64,000 bases of DNA, taken from contig JASXTE010000001.1 in the NCBI GenBank assembly GCA_030280995.1, positions 8,341,001 to 8,405,000 of the forward strand. The letters are read 5' to 3'. The stretch comes from Hemileia vastatrix (taxonomy: Eukaryota; Basidiomycota; Pucciniomycetes; Pucciniales; Zaghouaniaceae). The notes under the pieces were generated by a model, which did no database searches, was not told the origin of the DNA, and was given only the letters and a program-made list of their open reading frames with translations. The number at the start of each line of letters is the position of its first letter. The stretch's first letter is position 1. Shown here piece after piece: positions 11,648 to 21,798 of this stretch. A program made the position numbers and the translations under genes.

Positions 11648-12715
11648 TTAATCTTCTTCACTTCTAGTGCATCTTGGGTAAAATCTTTTTACCTGATCAG
11701 CAGCCACTCTCTTCTTTAAGACTGCACCATCTAACTCCTCCAAAACATAAGAGCCTCCAGACACCTGATATCTGACTCTGTAAGGCCCATTGCATCTGTC
11801 AGCAAACATTTTTCCCCACTGACTCTCCAAACTTCTATTATACAATAAAACCAAACAACCAAGTTTCAAAGGATTCCTGAGTTTATGAGCCAACTTCTTG
11901 TCCCAGTATAAGACTGATTGATTTCTTATCTTCATCATTCTAGAGTATGCCTTCTCTTGACATTCCTCTCTACATTACCACTGTTGCACTCTGGAACAGA
12001 GAAAATCTTCTGTTGAGCACACATCATCCCAGTGAATTCTAAGATAAGAGAAAGCTTCCAAATCCACTGGTAGAACGGCTTTCTTCCCAAACATTAATTC
12101 ATAAGGGGAATAGCAAGTTGTCCTTTTCACAGTGACCCTATCAGCAAATAACACCAAGGGTAAATAATTCCTTCACTTCTCAGCACTATCTCTACACTTA
12201 TTCACCAATGCATTCTTGATAAATTGATGGCCTTTTTCAACTATGCCTTAGGCTTCAGGATTATAAGGTGTAGCCACTCTGGCTTTAGAACCAAAACTTG
12301 CCACAGCTTCTATAAATTCAGCTCCAAACTCTGGCTAACCATCAACATTCACCAAATTCATCAACCCATACCTAAACACCCATTGCTTCTTCAAAAACTC
12401 TGCCAAATTTTTTTCAGTCAAATTATCCAGAGGCACTGCTTCAACCCAACTAGACAAATCATCCCTAGAAACAATAAAGTATCTATACCAGCCCTCTTTA
12501 ATATGGACAGGATTAAAACTGACTCTTCCAAACACAGTTGATTCACCAGTATCATGGCCAACCTCTTTAGGTTTCAAGTGACTTCTTCTTTGAAATTCTT
12601 CATAAGATTGAGCGCAACCCTGTACAGCCAAATTCATATCTGGCCACCAAAATCTATTAGCTACTCTCCTATAAGTCTCCCCAAAGCATCTATGACCAAG
12701 GTTATTGGCCGTTTG
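11648..12715 (-). pseudogene. Gypsy B integrase
   Basis: Three minus-strand pieces form an integrase. The first, at 12335-12715, starts near a GHRCFGETYRRVANRFWWPDM reading (in three frames) with the degraded second half of the HHCC zinc-binding domain (CAQSYEEFQ) and the start of the catalytic core (WYRYFIVSRDDLSSWVEAVP). The second, at 11975-12157, has TCYSPYELMFGKKAVLP. The third, at 11648-11938, is a C-terminal domain with FADRCNGPYRVRYQ. Integrase would insert the cDNA into chromosomes in the nucleus. Stops and frame changes separate the pieces. The N-terminal link to RNase H is lost, because AT-rich DNA and Harb1 lie between 12716 and 20685. Confidence 0.8.
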
Positions 12716-12749
12716 TCTGGAAGAAGGAGAAAAGGGAGAAGAAGCTAAA

Positions 12750-13643
12750 ATGAACTAAAGGAAAATGATAAAATAGATTTTTATAATAATTGATAGCTTA
12801 AGAAAGTAAGAGAGAAAAATAAAGAAACATTACAACGAGATTTGAGAAGTGACACAACAGTGAGGTTCAATTTATAATATTTAAATCTTGTAAGTTATAT
12901 AGCAGTGTGCAGTTCACAATTATAATTATTAATATACTTATAGCAAACTTAGATAATTTATTTACTTTTAAATTTAGACTTATAATGCTAATAAAAAATA
13001 AAATAAATGTAATATATTTAAAATTGTATTTGAGTTGAGTGTATAATAAGTGATGCAGCTACAGGGGATTATCCAAAACCTTTTATAGGCAAAGGACCCT
13101 CTGAAGCGCCACAAATGAGTAATTACAAAATAGTAATAAAATGAAGCAAGAATATAAAAGAATAGAATTAAAACATGGGGATTGAGAGAAAAACATGAAA
13201 CAATAAACTAAACAAGTGAGTAAGTAACCAATTTTCACACCATAAGTTCCCAAAACAATTAGTTAAAATAATTAGTAACTAAGTAAGTATGAAACATAAG
13301 AACAGTGAGTAAAATAATCCAAAACAGATATTACAGTGAGATGTAAAGGGTTGAATTAAAACAAATAGAATTATTTTCATGCAAAAATCCATATAATTAA
13401 TTCAATCCAGTATAAAACAATTTTAATTAATTTTTTAACTATATAATTAATTCAATAACTAGTTTAATTGAAACAAATAATTAATTTAATACTATCTCTA
13501 ATTTAAAGTGAGAACTTTAATACCATTTTATTAAATAAGTGTTATAATTTATTTGATAATTTTACTGACACAATTAAGGGTCAAAAAAGCGCCCAACATT
13601 ATTGTTTAATAAGATATGTATGGCCTTATTTAATACATAATTT
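12750..13643. other. AT-rich non-coding interval
   Basis: This is very AT-rich DNA with many TTAATTAA-type words. I see no gene or RNA. Together with 20499-20685 it probably forms an older insertion into Gypsy B pol, since the pol sequence stops near 12715 and resumes near 20686. Confidence 0.45.
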
Positions 13644-13737
13644 TAATTAATTAATTCAATTAAATTATAAGTTAAATTTTCATTTATGATTTATGATATA
13701 TGTTTCTAATTAATTAATTATTAATTTTCATTTATTA
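13644..13737. repeat. 94-bp direct repeat, left copy, flanking Harb1
   Basis: It is collinear with 20405-20498 over 94 bases, with about five substitutions and no indels. It ends exactly at the Harb1 terminus. Confidence 0.9.
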
Positions 13738-14008
13738 GGGGGTGTCAGTTCTGGAAAATCCGCACTTAAATAAGTGCGGATTTCCAATACACACTAGCCC
13801 CAATACTGGTGGATTTCAAAATGAAATAAGTTACTTATTTCACTCAAATCCACACTTTCTCAACCAAAAGTGCTGATTTCACCATCAAGTCCCATTTCAC
13901 TGATTTGTCAGCATCATCCCATTCATACGCAGCACTCCGCAGCATAACACTTCATAACTCAAAACATCGTACATCACTTACATCTTCATATCATATCATA
14001 TAAGAGTT

Positions 14009-15269
14009 ATGCCTTCCTCACTTTCGAATCGTGATAAATTACATAAAGCAATGACTTTCATGGCTCTTGAACTGCTCTTGGACTCTGATTCCGATTCTGA
14101 TCTAGAAGAAGATTTTGTTGTTTTATCAAAAATTGCCAGGAAACGTTACCTTCTTCCCAGAAAGCCTCAAGTACTTCATACCCCCAAGTACACCATCCAA
14201 ACACTTCTTAACCTATCTACACCCAGTATTAGACAGCTGTTCAGGACTTCTCAGGAATGTTTCCTTAAATTGCTTGAACTTATTCAGGATCATCCCATAT
14301 TTCACAATAATTCTCAAAAAGAACAACGACATCCTTCAATTCAATTGGCCATCACACTATGTCGTTTTGGGTTCAAATGGTAATGGAGCCGCTTTGAAAC
14401 GTTTAGAAAATGTCTTTGATTTAGGGTATGGTTCAGTTAACACTTATACCAAACGATGTATCACTGCCATCAACTCCTTGGAATCTCAACTTCTCACCTG
14501 GCCAACAAAAGAAGAGCAACTTGAATCATCTCAGGTTATGCAAGCAGAGGGCTTTCCAGGATGTATTGGTTTTGTTGATGGTACTACTATTCCTTTGAGC
14601 CAGAAAGCTGCTCAAGGTGGAAACAATTACTTTGACCGTAAAAAGAGGTAGATTATTTTTAACTCCTTTCATCCTCTTTGAAACTAACACAAACAAATAT
14701 ATCTTCTTTATAGATATTCAATTAACGTTCAGCTTATATGTGACGTAAACAAAAAATTTATATCATTCTTCGCTGGCTATCCTGGCTCATGTCATGACTC
14801 CTACGTCTTCCAAAGAATGCATATTTCAAATGAACCTGAAAAATTCTTTGATGAAGATCAGTATCTTCTTGCAGATTCTGCTTATGTGAATGGAAAGTAT
14901 GTACTTCCTGCTTTTCGGGGAGCAGCTTCAGAAGACAGTCAAAATGCCAAATTCAACAATCGTTTGACAAAGTCAAGAGTCCGTATTGAACATTCTATTG
15001 GAATATTGAAAGGCCCTTTTTCTATTTTAAGGGAATTAAGAAGTCCTCTTAGAAATAAATCTGAAATGGAGGCGGTGATCAACTGGATTCTGTGTTGCAC
15101 TATACTTCATAACCTACTTGCTGACCTCAAAGATCAATGGTTAGAGCTGTATGAAGATGAACAAGTTGATTCACCTCCGACTATATCCAACACTTCTATT
15201 TCTCAATCAACTAGTATAAGGGCAAAAACTCTTCCAATAACACTCCAACATTTTTCAACGCAATTTTAA
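14009..15269 (+). pseudogene. HARBI1-like DDE transposase (Harb1)
   Basis: This is a DDE_Tnp_4 nuclease of the PIF/Harbinger type, which cuts and joins the transposon ends. Exon 1 begins MPSSLSNRDKLHKAMTFMAL. A one-base shift near 14370 (CRFGFKW then stop, where Harb2 has CRFGSNGNG) breaks the frame. The reading continues in the next frame to FDRKKR at 14647. A 66-bp GT-AG intron (14648-14713) follows, then exon 2 (14714-15269). Catalytic motifs are visible: GFVDGTTIPL (first Asp), GSCHDSYVFQR (second Asp) and RIEHSIGILKG (Glu). Apart from the frameshift the coding sequence is complete, about the usual 350-420 residues. Confidence 0.88.
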
Positions 15270-16915
15270 TTTTTTTTTCTTTCTCTTCAAATTATCAATT
15301 TGCATGTGTTATTCACTGAGAATGGTAAATTTTTTTGCATATTTTTTTGGTTTTTGAATTTGCTGTGAAAGTCTTATTTTTTTTTCTCTCTGTGTTTTCT
15401 TTCATCAACTCAACATGAAATCGCATATTTTCAGCAAACGCATATTTTTTCAGTCAATCTCTTTTTTTTCTTCACTCATATCCGTTTTCTCCTCTCTTCC
15501 TACATCACTCAATCAATTTCACTTATATTTCTTTTTTCTCAACTCATCTCTCCAGGTAAGTCATTTTATTATTTTTACATAATTTTTTGCTAATTTTTTT
15601 TTTTTTGGTTTTTTGGTTTGTTTTTTTTTTTTGTTTTTTTTTTTTTTTTGTAAGTGGTTGTTTTTAAATTTATAGGTAAAATTAACCTTTTTTTTTCTCT
15701 CTCTTTCTCTCCCTCTTTTCTCTCTTTATCCCCCCTTGGCCTGGTCTTTTTCCCACCTTTACCCTCTCCTTGGAATGGATACATCCCCCTTTGGCTGCCT
15801 TATTCCCCCCTCCTTGGCTCACTCTAACCTCCCTTTTCTCCCTCTTTGGTCTCATCTTTCCCTTTCTCCCCCTTCTTGGTCTCCTCATATCTTCCCCTCA
15901 TTCCACTCCACCCCCCACCAAATCCCCCAAATCCTCCCTCCAAATCCCCACCAAACCCGCCTCTAACCCCCCCCTCCAAACCCCCCTCCTATCCCCCTTA
16001 AAACTCCCCCAAATCCTCCCTCATATCCCTCCTACCCCCCCCCCTTAAACTTCACTTAGCGATTCGTTAACAAATCTTTAAGTTAAGGAACGATTGCAGC
16101 GAATCGTTCGTTAACAAAACAATTCATTAGCGAATCATTAAGTTAATGAAAAATTGCAGCAAATCGTTCATTAACTTGACGATTCGCTAACAAATCGTTA
16201 ACTTAACGATTTGTTAGTGAATCATTAAGTTAATGAACGATTAGCAGCTATTGTTCATTAACTTTACAATTCGTTAGCGAATTGTTAAGTAAGTTGGAGG
16301 GGAGGTTAGGGGGGTTTAGAGGGACGTATTGGGGGGGGTTTCAAGGGGGATTTGGAGGGGGGTTAGAGGGAGTTTGGAGGGGGTGAAAGGAGGTGGATTG
16401 AAGGGGGTGTTTGGGGGGGTTTCAGGGGGTTTGGAGGGGGATTTGCAGGGGGGTTTGGAGGGGGATTTGGAGGGGGATTTGGAGGGGATTTGGAGGTGGT
16501 TTTGAAGGGGGGATTTGGGGGATTTGGTGGGGGGTGGAGGGGGGGTTTTCCAAGGGTTTTTGGGAGGTGGGAGAGGGCTTTGGAGAGGGGAATTTAGGGG
16601 AATGGGGAAGTGTTAAAAAAAAATTAACAGTTTATTGATTTTTTTTTTAATTTTAGAGAAAAATATTCATTAAGTTCAAGTGAAATAAAAAAAATTCTCA
16701 TTAGTCTTTTGAGGAATTTTTATTTTTTAATTTAAATTAAGTGAGTTTTTTTTAATGTATAATTTTGGGTGTTTGAAAAGTAACAAATTTTTAAGTAGAA
16801 AAATACATGACTTTAACTTCAGATTCACCACTTACCTCACTCTAATCTTCTTCAACTTCATTATCATCTTTAAATTCAGCTTCTTTTCAATCATCATCTA
16901 AAACATTGTCAAAAA
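15270..16915. repeat. Pyrimidine/purine foldback with palindromic core inside Harb1
   Basis: A C/T-rich arm (about 15680-16043, with CCCCCAAAT-type words) faces a G/A-rich arm (about 16291-16620, with GATTTGGAGGGGG-type words). Between them, 16044-16290 is a chain of near-palindromic words such as AACGATTCGTTAGCGAATCG and AAGTTAATGAACGATT. The two arms are roughly reverse complements, so the whole can fold back. ORFs read from the arms are low-complexity Lys/Arg/Pro or Gly/Trp strings and are not genes. 15270-15680 is T-rich, with no feature beyond a possible splice-like CAGGTAAGT near 15554. Confidence 0.7.
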
Positions 16916-16959
16916 ATGAACAGTATCGAAATAAAAGAAATTAAAAAATAAAAATTCAC

Positions 16960-17997
16960 TTGGATCAATTATTTGGCCATATTTCAAAAATCAAGTACTA
17001 TAAAACTAAAGTTGAAAGAAAAAAAAAATATCCGAAAACGTTACCTGAAAGTATACATTATTTAACTGAAACTGGAGGTGATGAAGTTAAAGCAGTTATT
17101 AATAATACTTTCAAACCTCAATTTATTTACGAAAACCATTCTTTTAATGGTTTAAAAGATGATTCATTTAATCAACTCTGTGATATCATCATAACACTCT
17201 ATCAAATGGCTTTGGTTTGCTTATCTTTAAGGAATAAGAATTTGTTGGTTGGAATCATGATTGGAATTGGATGGAGACCAGGATTTGTTAAAGGTTTTTC
17301 TCTTGGTATGTTTAAAGATTTTTCAGGATTTTTTAATATCATTTTACTGAATTTAATTCAAATAGGCATATATTCTTTACTCAGATCTTTATCTAAAGCT
17401 GAATTAGATAATGATTTTCGAAAATGGAATACTTTACCTTCATTTAATTCATTTATTACTCTTCGACTTAAAAAACTCTTCAATAAGGCTTTTGAAAAAA
17501 ATCATGAAGTTGCTATGAGATTTGGAATACCAAACTGGTGCGACTCTGAATAGGAAGATATTTGCAGAGATTATCTAATGTTTTCAAATGTTATAATCAC
17601 TCATTTTGGATTTCATAATCTAATTCACACCGACACAAATGATGCCAATTACCTCACTTATGGAACTTTTACATATATTCATCCTATCACTGGACAACCT
17701 ATTCCATCACCTGCTAAAATTAAAGGACATGGATTATATTTCCCGGATCATAGATGTATAATAGATTTTGGATTAAGAAATGGAATCATCGAAACAGTTT
17801 GGAATTCTTCTTACGATAATCACCAAACCACAAAGGCTCCTCCAGGCTTGGAAACTTGTCAAGACTTCACGCATTTTGGTTGCTCTTTCCAGATCAGTCA
17901 AAAGTTAATCCAACGAATAAACAAGTTAAAAAAAGAAGAAAAAGGTAATAAATTTAAATATTATTTGGGTAGATCTAAAAAGTATGGGTATTTGTAG
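16960..17997 (+). pseudogene. Tet/JBP-like 2OG-Fe(II) oxygenase (Harb1 passenger)
   Basis: The reading runs in one frame for ~345 codons, broken by a single TAG at 17551-17553, where the Harb2 homologue has a Trp codon (CDSE-stop-EDI versus CDFKWEDI). The C-terminal half carries GFHNLIHTDTNDANYLTYGT, with HTD as the likely HxD iron-binding pair, then GHGLYFPDH and a distal His in DNHQTTKAPPG. This order resembles the Tet-like 2OG-Fe(II) oxygenase family expanded in rust fungi. Tet/JBP enzymes oxidise 5-methylpyrimidines in DNA using 2-oxoglutarate and O2; the substrate here is unknown. The first displayed codon is TTG, so the true start, perhaps in an upstream exon, is unresolved. Confidence 0.72.
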
Positions 17998-18059
17998 AGT
18001 CACCAAATATTTAATATTCTTCCATAAATTTTTAATAAATAAATATGATATTTCAATTT

Positions 18060-18240
18060 ATGAAATTAAAGTAATGGGCCCACGACCTTGTGTTGTATAA
18101 ATGGTAATCATGAAACATTAATTTGTTTCATGGGGTTCCTCTAGCCTATACTTGTGGAAAGTCCCAAACCTAGTTTCTAGACTTGATCTGCATTTTGGCT
18201 TAAGGAATTGTCATTACTTTAAAAGTATTATATTTGACAT
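18060..18240 (+). other. Conserved non-coding or C-terminal block after the oxygenase gene
   Basis: The block beginning AAGTAATGGGCCCACGACC and containing TTTCATGGGGTTCCTCTAGCC and TGTGGAAAGTCCCAAAC is also found at 50122-50280 in Harb2, although the two elements are otherwise well diverged. Frames differ between copies, so a regulatory or 3'-UTR role is as likely as coding. Confidence 0.6.
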
Positions 18241-18285
18241 ATCTTATTTATATATTAATTAATTTATGTAATTATATTAAATTTT

Positions 18286-18560
18286 GATGACTTTCACCCT
18301 TTACTTCAATAAAATGCAGTGGAGGGTATTGCCAATTTTTTAAATCTGACATGTGAAATTGATGACTTAGAAAAATTTGGTGGTACCCACCCCTTGTTTC
18401 AATAAAATGCAGGGGAGGGTATTGCCAATTTTTTAAATCTGACATGTGAAATTGATGACTTAGAAAAATTTGGTGGTACCCACCCCTTGTTTCAATAAAA
18501 TGTAGGGGAGGGCATTGTCAATTTTTTAAATTTGACATGTGAAATTGATGACTTAGAAAA
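18286..18560. repeat. 93-bp tandem minisatellite in Harb1 (about three units)
   Basis: The unit contains CACCCCTTGTTTCAATAAAA, TGCAGGGGAGGGTATTGCCA, GACATGTGAAATTGATGACT and TTAGAAAAATTTGGTGGTAC. The period is 93 bases (18388 to 18481). Homologous, more diverged units lie at 50341-50760 in Harb2. Confidence 0.9.
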
Positions 18561-18733
18561 ATTTAGATAAGCAAACTTATTGACTAGAAAGTAAAGATAG
18601 AAAATTTTTTTTATAAATTCAAATTGTTGTCAAAAATAACGTACTATATTCTTTTCCTTATATAAATCAGCATATAAGAAAATATTAACAAAAAGAAATC
18701 AAACAAAATTAAATTAACTAGAAAAACAATTTA

Positions 18734-20048
18734 TCAATTGAAAAGGTCAAGTAATTTTTTAATGTCCTCATAAGATTGGCCATTTTTAACACATTCCATA
18801 ATGAAATCTTTTTTTTAAAAACTCTCTTGTTTTTCCAATTCACAAGTAGCCATTTTTCTTTGAAATTGACGGTCATTTACTCTTTCCATCTGCTCTACCT
18901 CAAATTTTTTTTCTTCCAAATCTAAGGCTTGCTGATCTTTCCTTAGCATATGATCAAACTTCATCTTCTCAAAGTCAAGGGCATTATTTGCAATAGTTGA
19001 TTTCGCTGAGAAAATTAAATTGAAATAAATAAATAAATGAGTTAATGATTAAGATATATAGTAAACAAAACTTACTTATATCTTTTTTTTCAAAATAATC
19101 CTGAAGGGAGCCAAATGAGCTTGTTGAAGTATTACCACGTTTTAATAGATGGTTCAAGTTCATTGAAGTTGAGGCTCGACGCTTTAGTTTGGAGTTTGAA
19201 CAAGAGGCTTCAGGAAGTTCTTCTAAAGCAGCTTCTAAAGAGGTATTCACATTTCCAGAATTGAGATTATTTAATGGAGATTGAGTTTGAGTAGGAGGAG
19301 ACTAGAAAGAAAGAGAAATTCAGAGAAGAATTGAAGAAAAAACAAAAAGTAAACATACATTTAAATTTTGGGCCTCTGAGGATTCAGATCTTCTGCGATA
19401 TAATTGTTCTGCTTGATAGTTGGGATCATCTTCAGCTGAACTATGGCTAGAAGGTGGAGGGGATTGATCTTCTTCAAGTAAAGGTGTGTTGGGAGGATTA
19501 TGGGAAGGTTTGGATCCAGAGGGTATATGCTTAGTAGTATCGTGTAGAAACCAAGGGTTTACATCAACTCGGGTGCTAAAAAGATTATCCATTTCCTCAT
19601 AGAAAGGACACATGACATTGAGCTTTTTGGAAACAGTAGTAATTCCAATCTCCAAATCATCATCGTCAATACCAAAGCCAGTTTCATTTACAGCATGATG
19701 AGTCTTTTTATATTTTGAATGGTAACTCTTAAATCTCTCCTTCATTTGTTTAGGATTGATATCGATTCTCCCCCTTTTTTTCTTCCTTACTTCATTGGCC
19801 ATCAACAAGTAGCCATTAACCTTTGAAGAAGGTGGACGTCCAATACGAGTGGACTTTTCACATCCAAAACATGCTTCAAAATTTGATTTTATTTTAAGGA
19901 AGTTGATTATGATGAGATAATCATCCTTTTTAAGCTGACCTGAACCTGCCTTTGATTTTTCAGGTGTAGGGCTTGCTTTACGAGGAGACTTTTGTGACAA
20001 AGCAGATTTTTGAGTTACCTTTTGAGATTTGGAATGTCTGGGAGGCAT
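18734..20048 (-). pseudogene. SANT/Myb-like coiled-coil protein (Harb1 second ORF)
   Basis: Harbinger transposons usually carry a SANT/Myb-like DNA-binding partner of the transposase, and this is its likely equivalent. Exons fit GT-AG rules with consistent phase: 20048-19359 (starts MPPRHSKSQKVTQKSA), 19301-19076 and 19005-18734, with introns GTATGT...TAG and GTAAGT...CAG. Exon 1 holds a helical domain with LKKDDYLIIINFLKIKSNF, then GRPPSSKVNGYLLMANEVR and QMKERFKSYHSKYKK. Exon 3 is a charged coiled coil (DFEKMKFDHMLRKDQQALDL). A TAA at 18815-18817 interrupts the coiled coil ~27 codons before a second stop, where Harb2 homology continues. It may merely shorten the protein. Confidence 0.75.
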
Positions 20049-20404
20049 TATGAAACTGGCACATAACAAGAAAAAAGATTAAAAAGTAGAAGAAATAAGT
20101 AAAAAAGAATGTAAACATGCCTGGTCAAAATATTGAAAATGTCAGGAAGGGGTGTGTGCCGAGGATTGATGGGTAGGTAGCGAGGAAGGTCAGTGTGTCA
20201 CATGTTACAGGGATGGGGTAAGAAAGGAAGGGATGTTTTGTGGCCAAAATGTGGTTGTGAAAAAAAACGGGAAAAAAGTGCTGATTTGAGGTCATAACTG
20301 ACACCCTTTTTTGAAATAAGTGACTTTTTTGCAAAATTTAAGTGCTTATTTGGTTTGAAATCCGCACTTAATTTAAGTGCGGATTTGCCAGAACTGACAC
20401 CCCC

Positions 20405-20498
20405 TAATTAATTAATTTAATTACATTATAAGTTAAATTTTCATTTATAATTTATTATATATGTTTGTAATTAATTAATTATTAATTTTCATTTATTA
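20405..20498. repeat. 94-bp direct repeat, right copy, flanking Harb1
   Basis: It begins exactly after the right Harb1 terminus and repeats 13644-13737 with about five substitutions. Such a long duplication is not a normal Harbinger target-site duplication. Confidence 0.9.
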
Positions 20499-20685
20499 AA
20501 TACATAAAAATGTGTCATAATTTATAGAATATATATCATGCTTAATTTGAATGTATAAATAATTTATATAATAATAAAATTAATATAATACTTATTATAT
20601 GTATTTAATTAAATTAATTATATCATTTCATTATGAAATATAAGATTAATTTATATACATAATAAGCATATTTTTATGTCCTGTT
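20499..20685. other. AT-rich non-coding interval
   Basis: Nothing coding is seen. It is the right-hand counterpart of 12750-13643, between the Harb1 flank repeat and the resumption of Gypsy B pol. Confidence 0.45.
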
Positions 20686-21606
20686 TTAGTTCCAGCCATT
20701 TGACGTAAAATTTACTGGGCTCCTGGTATAGCCTGGCTGATAAAGGTCTTCATGCAAAGACTTTAACACCAACTCTTGACCCTTCTTCTGAGTCACCGCT
20801 ACCTGAGGATTTGTATGTCTGCTCCTTATCAACCTCCTTCCTGGCACATAGAATCCAGGACTCTTCTTCTTGATTGCCACTTAAGTATCATCATCACAAA
20901 TATCTAGCCATTCCAAGGTTAACAGATATTCAACCATAATAAAATAAAACCCAGTCTGACCTCAGGTATCATCTTCAAAATCACCATTGTACACATGAGC
21001 AACACAACCAGCCCATCCAGGACACCAATCCCTAAATTTTGGTACATCCTTTTTATTCCACTGAATCTTAAGCAAATCCAGTTCACCAACAAAGACACCA
21101 TTCTCCAATTTTGAGCCATCCCAAACAAAAGCCCCATATTCATCAAAAAAAACATCCTTATCACCAGAATCAAGATCAGAACCAGCCAGTTTAACCTCTT
21201 GGTGGAGAAGAGAACATTCATCCAGTTTATCTTCAAGGGAGAGGAGAGAAAATTCTTCAGCACCCTTTTTGCTGGCCCTAACCACTGGAACATCTTCATC
21301 AAATTCGTCTGAGTCTAAATCTTCATCTGTGGGTGGTCTCCTCAATAATCCATCTGGCATTGTAAAAGTTTTTCCAGGTTTGTGTACCAGGTCAAAAGAA
21401 AAATGCTAAATAAATGCCACCCACCTAGTCATTGGAGCGTTTGGAAGACTAGGTGTATTGAACATTTGAACCGAAGATTTCACATCCACCTGCAATTCAA
21501 AATGCTGCCCCCACAAAACATATTGCAGCTTCTTTAAAAAAATTTCTATGCCACAAAATTCCAACTTGGGTTGAGAATATCTAGATTCAACCTCATTAAA
21601 TACCAC
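20686..21606 (-). pseudogene. Gypsy B RNase H and downstream linker
   Basis: The piece at 21406-21606 reads NEVESRYSQPKLEFCGIEIF and then HFELQVDVKSSVQMFN, the second half of a Gypsy RNase H of the type that follows RT in basidiomycete elements. It is followed by TRWVAFI at the usual end of this domain. The linker at 20962-21360 is acidic and at 20686-20880 basic. The first RNase H aspartate region lies upstream in broken frame (about 21660-21790). RNase H would remove RNA from the RNA-DNA hybrid. The pieces are separated by stops. Confidence 0.75.
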
Positions 21607-21798
21607 AGACTCATACCTTACTGGCCTGAACCTCCCAGTTTTATCTTCCTAAGACAAAACAGCACCAGCAGCAATATAACTTGAGTCCACTTCCAGATAA
21701 ATTCTTCCAGCTACAACACCATAATATAACTTGTGAAGAATAATATCTTCACCTACCACCTTTTTCAACTTCTGAAAAGCCTCTTCACACTCTTCAGT

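Larger units (their letters stand above)
13738..20404 (+). mobile_element. Harb1: PIF/Harbinger-like DNA transposon carrying a Tet-like oxygenase gene
   Basis: The terminal inverted repeats begin GGGGGTGTCAGTTCTGG and extend into GCACTTAA...TTAAGTGCGGATT, with a matching inverted end at 20357-20404. The flanking dinucleotide is TA on both sides (13736-13737 and 20405-20406). In order, it holds a HARBI1-like transposase (+), a pyrimidine/purine foldback, a Tet-like 2OG-Fe(II) oxygenase gene (+), a 93-bp minisatellite, and a SANT/Myb-like coiled-coil gene (-). All three genes have one or more disabling changes, so this copy is probably not autonomous. Harb2 at 46518-52683 shares the full gene plan. 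Confidence 0.88.

Noticed and set aside
16290..16620. Telomeric repeat
   Set aside because: The G-rich arm has irregular GGGGGATTTGGA words with no fixed telomere unit such as TTAGGG, and it is internal to Harb1.
15590..16638. Lys/Arg-rich, Pro-rich and Gly/Trp-rich ORFs on both strands
   Set aside because: They are frame-open only because the DNA is a biased pyrimidine or purine tract; no start context, no homologue in Harb2.
18286..18560. CRISPR-like array
   Set aside because: Units are contiguous 93-bp tandem repeats with no unique spacers and lie in a eukaryotic transposon.
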